Below are positions 59,115-64,000 of a stretch of DNA of 64,000 nucleotides, piece by piece. The DNA is from Brevibacillus fluminis (GTDB lineage: Bacteria; Bacillota; Bacilli; Brevibacillales; Brevibacillaceae). The translations under genes and the position numbers were made by a program. The notes under the pieces are model-generated. The model was not told the origin of the DNA. It did no database searches and worked only from the letters and a program-made list of their open reading frames with translations. Position 1 is the first letter of the stretch. Every line of letters starts with the position of its first letter. The stretch spans positions 124,001-188,000 of the forward strand of contig NZ_RHHQ01000017.1 of the NCBI RefSeq assembly GCF_003710825.1. Direction: 5' to 3'.

Positions 59115-60470
59115 TTAGACGAGCGCGCCTTCTCGCTCTTGTGGGGTGGAAGCCTGCGTCGATTCTGCAGGCGCTTGCTTTGTGATGATGACACGTGTGA
59201 TACGATGTGTATCCATTTCTGTGATGGTAAAGAGATGGTCCTCAAATGCAAGCGATTTGCCGACGGCGATTCCTTCATTCAATTGGCTGTAAACCCAGCC
59301 GCCGATCGTATCAACATCTTCCGATTCGAGCTCGAACGGCAGGTGGTCATCGAGATCATCCAAGAGCACTTTGCCCGCAACGGATAAGCCTTTCTCGGTC
59401 TTTTCGATTTCAGGGCGAACATTAAGATCGAATTCGTCTTGAATATCACCAACGATCTCTTCCAAAATGTCTTCCATCGTCACCATACCCGCGGTTCCGC
59501 CGTATTCGTCGATCACGATGGCGATTTGGGAACGGTATTTTTGCAGTTTCCGCAATACTTGGCTGATTTCCATCGACTCCGGCACTGTCAAAACAGGGCG
59601 GAGCAGGTTTTCGATCAGAACTTCCTTTTTACTTAAGGCTGCAAGGTAAAAGTCTGACGCATGGACGAACCCGATGATATTGTCTTTGTCTTCCGCAGCA
59701 ACCGGAAAGCGGGAGTGGCGCAAAGACTTGATTGTATCCAGGTTCTCCTGAAACGAGTCAGTTGCAAACAAGCAAATCATATCGATACGGGGGATCATGA
59801 TCTCCCGTGCTACAGTTTCGGAAAATTCGAACACATTATCCACGAGCGTTTTTTCAGTCTGGTCAATATGGCCGCTTTCATGGCTCTGGTTGACGAGGAG
59901 GCGAATTTCTTCCTCGGTATGCGCAGCTTCGTGTTCAGACACAGGCTCCAAGCCAATCAGCTTGAGCAGACGGTTTGCCGTCCCGTTTAAAAACCAGATC
60001 GCCGGATAAAACAACTTGTAGAAGGCGATCAACGGCATGGCGACCCACAAAGAAGTGCCTTCCGCCTTTTGAATCGCGAGTGATTTCGGTGCGAGCTCGC
60101 CCAAGACGATGTGCAAGAACGTGATCACCGCGAAGGCTGTGCCAAAGGCAATGGCGGAAATAATGTAATCAGGCAAGTGGAAGTTGCCTAACAACGGCTC
60201 GACGATCATATGGGCGATGGCCGGTTCCCCGACCCAACCTAAACCAAGAGATGCGAGCGTAATACCAACTTGGCATGCGGAAAGGTAACCATCAAGCTTT
60301 TGCGTGACTTTTTGCGCATAGACGGCGCGCGAGTTCCCTTCGTTGACAAGCTGGGCCAAACGGGTATGCCTCACTTTTACAAGCGCGAATTCAGCAGCTA
60401 CGAAAAAACCGTTGAGAATCACGAGAAAAGCGACAAGCAGTAAATTGAGTACTATCGGTATACTGTCCAA
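59115..60470 (-). CDS. CNNM/CorC-type transporter-associated membrane protein
   Basis: A 451-residue protein of the hemolysin-C/CNNM family. An N-terminal DUF21 membrane domain (three to four segments, residues 5-190, with FFVAAEFALVKVR and LGELAPKSLAIQ) is followed by a pair of CBS domains (IMIPRIDMICL; IAIVIDEYGGTAGMVTMEDILEEIVGDI) and a CorC_HlyC domain. Family members act in Mg2+ efflux or tolerance. The start appears to be TTG 60470 with AAAGGA upstream. It is not a haemolysin despite the family name. Confidence 0.92.
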   Translation of the reverse strand: MDSIPIVLNLLLVAFLVILNGFFVAAEFALVKVRHTRLAQLVNEGNSRAVYAQKVTQKLDGYLSACQVGITLASLGLGWVGEPAIAHMIVEPLLGNFHLPDYIISAIAFGTAFAVITFLHIVLGELAPKSLAIQKAEGTSLWVAMPLIAFYKLFYPAIWFLNGTANRLLKLIGLEPVSEHEAAHTEEEIRLLVNQSHESGHIDQTEKTLVDNVFEFSETVAREIMIPRIDMICLFATDSFQENLDTIKSLRHSRFPVAAEDKDNIIGFVHASDFYLAALSKKEVLIENLLRPVLTVPESMEISQVLRKLQKYRSQIAIVIDEYGGTAGMVTMEDILEEIVGDIQDEFDLNVRPEIEKTEKGLSVAGKVLLDDLDDHLPFELESEDVDTIGGWVYSQLNEGIAVGKSLAFEDHLFTITEMDTHRITRVIITKQAPAESTQASTPQEREGALV

Positions 60471-60549
60471 AGTAGACGATCGATCCTTTCACATGCAATA
60501 TTTTTATGAAGTTGACCTTTTATTAGTATAACAAGTTTCCGAAAATGGC

Positions 60550-60852
60550 TCAAAGCTGCATTCGGCTGTTTTTCGGCAATAGAACCCCATTTTTGCTCAT
60601 CAGAAAAAGTGAACCATTCCTTTCGTAGCGTGAGGAGGTAGCAAACGCTCTCAGACCGTTTTTCTCGTCATGGAAAGTTCGTCCGAGCAAAAGCTCAGTG
60701 ATCAAGTCTGTCAGCAGCTTGGAGCTGACCAGCTCGGTGCATAATGTCACATGGCGGTGGACGTCGATCAGCTGGCGAATGATCCCGGGAACCGGCGATT
60801 GCGGATCGAGCTCGACTACCGGAGAGCTTGCTTGCGATATTGTTCGTGGCTT
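60550..60852 (-). pseudogene. Possible remnant of an AraC-type regulator
   Basis: An open minus-strand frame without a good start, bounded by a stop at 60853-60855. Its sequence (VPGIIRQLIDVHRHVTL, then LLTDLITELLLG) resembles the helical linker before the DNA-binding domain of cupin-type AraC regulators, but no helix-turn-helix follows. The 533-bp gap between the CNNM gene and the next gene otherwise holds nothing I can identify. Low certainty. Confidence 0.25.
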
Positions 60853-61003
60853 TTATTTTGGTGACGGTAGATCTTACATCCATTTATTTACTAATATTGG
60901 GTGTAATTTGAAGTCGAACTATTTTTATAATTTCATTTGGGAAAAAACTAGAATACGATAGTGGGTATAATAGTCATGACAACAAGAAGGAGCTGGAGAC
61001 ACG

Positions 61004-61708
61004 ATGAAAAAGATTTTCATGACAGGAGCAATCGCCTTATCCGTCCTGTCGCTTTCTGTAACCGCCAATGCTTCTGGCCAAACCGACTATGCTCTGGCGA
61101 AGGCCATTAATACCCAAACCGACGCGCAGCTGCATGCTGAGCAAAATCCAGAAATGGAATACATCAAAATCACGCGTTCCAACCGATTGTACGAGGAGAT
61201 TTGGCACGACCGCACCAATCTGTTCGGGCGCACCGATACGTATCAGATCGACGGAAAAATCGAGCAAAGCCAATATTTGCTCAGCGGCGGACAACGCCAG
61301 GTAACGATCAAATACCCGAGCATCAATGTCGTTCGGACGTTCGGGAAAGTTGATCATTTCGATCCGAAGGTCGCAGTGGTGAACCAAAATGCGCTGAAAA
61401 ATTCGTACATCGAGCAGATGGCAGCGGAATTTACGTGGAAAGACACGGGTGAGATCTATGTCTTGCCGGACGGGAAGAAATCCCGCAAAAAAACAGCTAC
61501 CAAAACGATTGCTAACGGGGTTGTCACCAGCACGCTGTATGTCGATCCCGCAACCAATTTCCCGCTTCAGCAAGAAGTGACCTGGGATACCGTTACACCA
61601 GGTCAAGGAGGACATCACATTACTCACGAGACGAGAGAGTTTAAGCGTCTGCAAGGTGTATATTACAGCCTGTTCATGCTGCCAACGAACATTACATTGA
61701 ATGAATAG
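61004..61708 (+). CDS. Secreted protein of unknown function
   Basis: A 234-residue protein with a clear Sec signal peptide (MKKIFMTGAIALSVLSLSVTANA, cleavage near residue 23) and no lipobox. The rest is rich in beta-strand-like stretches (YQIDGKIEQSQYLLSGGQRQVTIKY, then STLYVDPATNFPLQQEVTW). The pattern resembles lipoprotein-carrier-like (LolA-type) beta folds, but I cannot assign it. GGAG precedes the ATG; a terminator follows. Confidence 0.7.
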   Translation: MKKIFMTGAIALSVLSLSVTANASGQTDYALAKAINTQTDAQLHAEQNPEMEYIKITRSNRLYEEIWHDRTNLFGRTDTYQIDGKIEQSQYLLSGGQRQVTIKYPSINVVRTFGKVDHFDPKVAVVNQNALKNSYIEQMAAEFTWKDTGEIYVLPDGKKSRKKTATKTIANGVVTSTLYVDPATNFPLQQEVTWDTVTPGQGGHHITHETREFKRLQGVYYSLFMLPTNITLNE

Positions 61709-61716
61709 TCGAAAGA

Positions 61717-61766
61717 AGCCTCGTTTCCATCCGAACCATCGGAGGAAGCGAGGCTTTTTTGTAACA
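61717..61766. terminator. Bidirectional terminator
   Basis: AGCCTCGTTTCC and GGAAGCGAGGCT (perfect 12 bp apart from the loop), then T6. It lies between the secreted-protein gene and the convergent cysK. Confidence 0.85.
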
Positions 61767-61772
61767 GCTAGA

Positions 61773-62708
61773 CTATTGGTCTTCGAACAAAGCGGTAGAC
61801 AAATACCGCTCACCGGTATCCGGCAGGATGACGACGATCGTTTTCCCTTTGTTTTCGGGGCGTTTGGCAATTTGCAGCGCAGCGTATGCAGCGGCGCCGG
61901 ATGAGATGCCGACCAGCAAGCCTTCGCCTTTCGCCAGCTCTCGCGCCGTTTCGATGGCGCTTTCCGATTTCACGCGGAAAATCTCGTCTACCACCGATCG
62001 ATCGAATACTTCTGGGACAAACCCTGCGCCGATTCCCTGGATTTGATGCAGGCCACGTCTGCCGCCGGAAAGCACGGCTGATTCGAACGGCTCGACGGCG
62101 ACGATCGTCACAGCCGGATTTTTTTCTTTCAACGCTTTGCCGACACCGCTGATCGTTCCGCCAGTGCCTACGCCAGCGATTACGATATCGACTGCTCCAT
62201 CCGTATCCAGCCAAATTTCCTCGGCAGTCGTTTTACGATGGATGTCGGGGTTGGCCGGATTATTGAACTGCTGTGGGATAAACGAATTTTTGTGTTCATG
62301 GGCAAGCGCCTCGGCACGGCGAATCGCTCCGTCCATTCCCTCTTCGGCAGGCGTGAGTACCAGCTCGGCGCCAAGTGCGGCAAGCAGCTTGCGTCGTTCG
62401 ATGCTATATGATTCTGGCAGCGTAATGATCAAACGATATCCCATTGAAGCTGCCGCGAATGCAAGACCGATCCCCGTATTTCCGCTTGTGGGCTCGATAA
62501 TCACGGTGTCTTTGTTGATCAGCCCGCGCTCTTCGGCATCTTTGATCATCGCATAGCCGATCCGATCTTTAACGCTACCGGTCGGATTAAAAAACTCTAG
62601 CTTTGCAAGCAATGTTACATCGAGTTGATGATGCTCTTGAATGTTAGACAGCTCCAATAACGGGGTATTTCCGATCAGGTCTGTCAATTTTTTCGCGATG
62701 TTTGCCAT
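61773..62708 (-). CDS. cysK: Cysteine synthase A
   Basis: A 311-residue PLP enzyme making cysteine from O-acetylserine and sulfide. The PLP lysine is K47 in NPTGSVKDRIG; SGNTGIGLAF, GVGTGGTISGVG and the C-terminal PDTGERYLSTALF are diagnostic. GGAGGAGA lies 4-5 bases before the ATG. It is monocistronic; no T-box or CymR-like site was recognised upstream. Confidence 0.95.
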   Translation of the reverse strand: MANIAKKLTDLIGNTPLLELSNIQEHHQLDVTLLAKLEFFNPTGSVKDRIGYAMIKDAEERGLINKDTVIIEPTSGNTGIGLAFAAASMGYRLIITLPESYSIERRKLLAALGAELVLTPAEEGMDGAIRRAEALAHEHKNSFIPQQFNNPANPDIHRKTTAEEIWLDTDGAVDIVIAGVGTGGTISGVGKALKEKNPAVTIVAVEPFESAVLSGGRRGLHQIQGIGAGFVPEVFDRSVVDEIFRVKSESAIETARELAKGEGLLVGISSGAAAYAALQIAKRPENKGKTIVVILPDTGERYLSTALFEDQ

Positions 62709-62896
62709 GCAGTCTCCTCCCGTTTCGACTGTGTTAGTTTTTAATTGCAGGAATTCATAGTGGTTTCATCAGCTTTTTCATTGTAGCATGGAACAAGTAC
62801 CCTGTATATTTGACACAGCCGGGGTGGAAGTGATAGCGGCCGGCGAATTTGCTTAAAGGCATCATCCATACGAATACAAGCAAATGAGGGAGAGCA

Positions 62897-63826
62897 TTGA
62901 AAGAATCGGATATGTACGAGCCGGTGAAGAAATGGCTCGAGGAACGAGGATTCACCGCATACCCGGAGGTAGAATGCAACCGAGCGGGAGGACGTGCTGA
63001 CGTCGTTGCAAAAAGTGGAGCGGTGGTGGGCGTCGTGGAAATGAAGCAATCGCTTACGCTCGATCTGATTGACCAGGCGCTGCGCTGGCGCGGCTATGCC
63101 AATTACATATGGATCGCGATTCCGCATAAACCGAAAGCATACAAAAAATTCGTCAGCATGGTTTTAGCTGATTACGGGATCGGCGTGCTTACCTTTAGTA
63201 AATATGGAACGATCTGGGCGGATAAAAATGCAAGGTTCATGCGCAGAACGCTGCCTCATTTAAAGGAGGCGCTGACACACCATCATTTGACTGCCGATGT
63301 GAAAGGGGGCCAACGAGGCGGGGGCTATGTCACGCCGTACAGGATCACAATGAACAATGTCCAGCTGTTCCTCAAGCGCAAAGGCGGCTGGTGCCGTATC
63401 AACGAAATCCTCGATTATTGCGAGACGCACTATGCCTCACCGCGCGCGTCTCTGGCAAAAGCGCTGCAAACCTTCGAGCGCAGCTGGTGCGAGATGAAAA
63501 AGGAGGCGGGTAAGCTGTATTTTCGCTACCGCAATCAGACAGCGAGCACGAACGATCCGTCGCAAAACCCGATCCGCCTAAGCGACAGGCAGCTGCGCGT
63601 CTTGCTCGCCTTGAGCACTGGTCAATGGCAGACACCGACACAGATTGCCAGACAGCTGCCCGGTGTGACGCGCGATTGGGCTGATCAATCAGGCTCGCTG
63701 TTTGTCAGTCCTTTATTGAAGGCGTTGATCAAGAAAGGCTTGCTTGAAAAAAATCCGGTTGGCCGTGGTCAGTATCGGGTGACATCAGCAGGGGAAGCGG
63801 TTCGCAAGGAATTCGCGAGTGAGTAA
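62897..63826 (+). CDS. PD-(D/E)XK-like protein with C-terminal winged helix
   Basis: A 309-residue protein. Residues 5-110 look like a PD-(D/E)XK nuclease fold: YPEVECNRAGGRADVVA, then GVVEMKQSLTLDLIDQA, giving the E...D...ExK spacing. Residues about 145-205 (ITMNNVQLFLKRKGGWCRINEIL) and 228-305 (LSDRQLRVLLALSTGQWQTPTQIA ... RGQYRVTSAGEAV) each look like winged-helix modules. The start is TTG 62897 behind GGGAGAG; ATG 62912 is the alternative. It could be a restriction- or repair-type nuclease; the function is unknown. Confidence 0.65.
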   Translation: MKESDMYEPVKKWLEERGFTAYPEVECNRAGGRADVVAKSGAVVGVVEMKQSLTLDLIDQALRWRGYANYIWIAIPHKPKAYKKFVSMVLADYGIGVLTFSKYGTIWADKNARFMRRTLPHLKEALTHHHLTADVKGGQRGGGYVTPYRITMNNVQLFLKRKGGWCRINEILDYCETHYASPRASLAKALQTFERSWCEMKKEAGKLYFRYRNQTASTNDPSQNPIRLSDRQLRVLLALSTGQWQTPTQIARQLPGVTRDWADQSGSLFVSPLLKALIKKGLLEKNPVGRGQYRVTSAGEAVRKEFASE

Positions 63827-63853
63827 AACGGACGCTGTGCCACACCAAGTGTG

Positions 63854-64000
63854 TTATCCAGAGGTGCGCCCAATCAGCATTTTCACCCACTCGTATCCTT
63901 CCTGGATAAAAGCCGCGCTTGCCTGGTTATGCGGGGTGTGCTCGAAGATGAATGTGACCTGTGGCGATTGGGCAAGCTGCCGGATTAGGCTGCTGGTCTG
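63854..64000 (-). CDS. C-terminal part of an unidentified protein (cut by window end)
   Basis: The minus strand is open from the right edge to a TAA at 63854-63856 (48 codons, including VTFIFEHTPHNQASAAFIQEG and YEWVKMLIGRTSG). Codon use and composition match neighbouring genes. Too short to assign. It converges on the preceding gene. Confidence 0.5.
   Translation of the reverse strand, partial: QTSSLIRQLAQSPQVTFIFEHTPHNQASAAFIQEGYEWVKMLIGRTSG

Noticed and set aside
59115..60470. Haemolysin
   Set aside because: The family is historically called hemolysin C, but the DUF21-CBS-CorC architecture is that of an ion-transport-associated membrane protein.

Overview
The window reads as chromosomal DNA of a spore-forming member of the Bacillota (order Bacillales, Brevibacillus/Aneurinibacillus-like). 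The evidence is: strong AGGAGG-type ribosome binding sites, sigma-A promoters, intrinsic terminators after most transcription units, a bacillithiol-type YpdA reductase, YpsA, an XerS-type recombinase, a tandem glycine riboswitch, a DesK/DesR-like pair and a decayed gerAB spore-germination gene. No rRNA, tRNA, CRISPR array or complete insertion sequence was seen. Both window edges cut genes.

Layout. (1) 0-4.5 kb: end of an acyl-CoA synthetase gene, a secreted VanW protein, an ArsB/NhaD-type transporter behind a promoter-leader-terminator, a TetR regulator and an HXXEE membrane protein. (2) 4.4-17.3 kb: a tungsten/molybdenum cofactor block. It holds a ThiF/MoeB protein, a TupABC-type oxyanion ABC importer with a DNA-binding-plus-oxyanion-sensor regulator, a tungsten-type aldehyde:ferredoxin oxidoreductase, a MoaD-like protein with an uncharacterised partner, MoeA, a MoeA-sensor fusion, MoaA, a MoaD-MoaE fusion and MoaC. 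The matching formate dehydrogenase with its DUF1641 partner lies at 42.9-46.4 kb behind a candidate riboswitch-like leader. (3) 17.3-21.4 kb: a PadR regulator and a glycine-riboswitch operon (glyA, sdaAB, sdaAA, gcvH) that can convert glycine via serine to pyruvate. (4) 21.5-24 kb: an ECF sigma factor, YpdA and an SDR enzyme.

(5) 24.1-35 kb is the most interesting part. It is a visibly A+T-richer island with a PucR regulator, a cystathionine-gamma-synthase-family PLP enzyme, an ACT-less homoserine dehydrogenase, an aldehyde dehydrogenase, a LysP-like basic amino-acid permease, three tandem PaiB-type FMN split-barrel proteins and a free-standing B3/B4 tRNA-editing-like domain, followed by an FAH-family enzyme. 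The set matches the logic of a canavanine utilisation and detoxification pathway: import; gamma-lyase to homoserine plus hydroxyguanidine; homoserine to aspartate semialdehyde to aspartate; and deacylation of canavanyl-tRNA(Arg). I know this pathway from Proteobacteria. Here it would be a Gram-positive version with its own regulator, two shared promoter classes and three extra flavoproteins. No substrate can be proven from sequence.

(6) 36-46 kb: YpsA, an EamA transporter with a leader-peptide/alternative-hairpin leader, a TetR-FGE pair, VOC, DinB, HIT and SDR proteins, then formate dehydrogenase. (7) 46-64 kb: XerS, a monofunctional transglycosylase, an NAD(P)-binding oxidoreductase with twin operators, LysR plus MFS, ilvE, thiolase, an ABC exporter with a two-component system, small unknown proteins, a CNNM/CorC membrane protein, a secreted unknown protein, cysK and a PD-(D/E)XK-like protein. 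A roughly 80-bp intergenic repeat with palindromes occurs three times (15.9, 41.1 and 42.8 kb).
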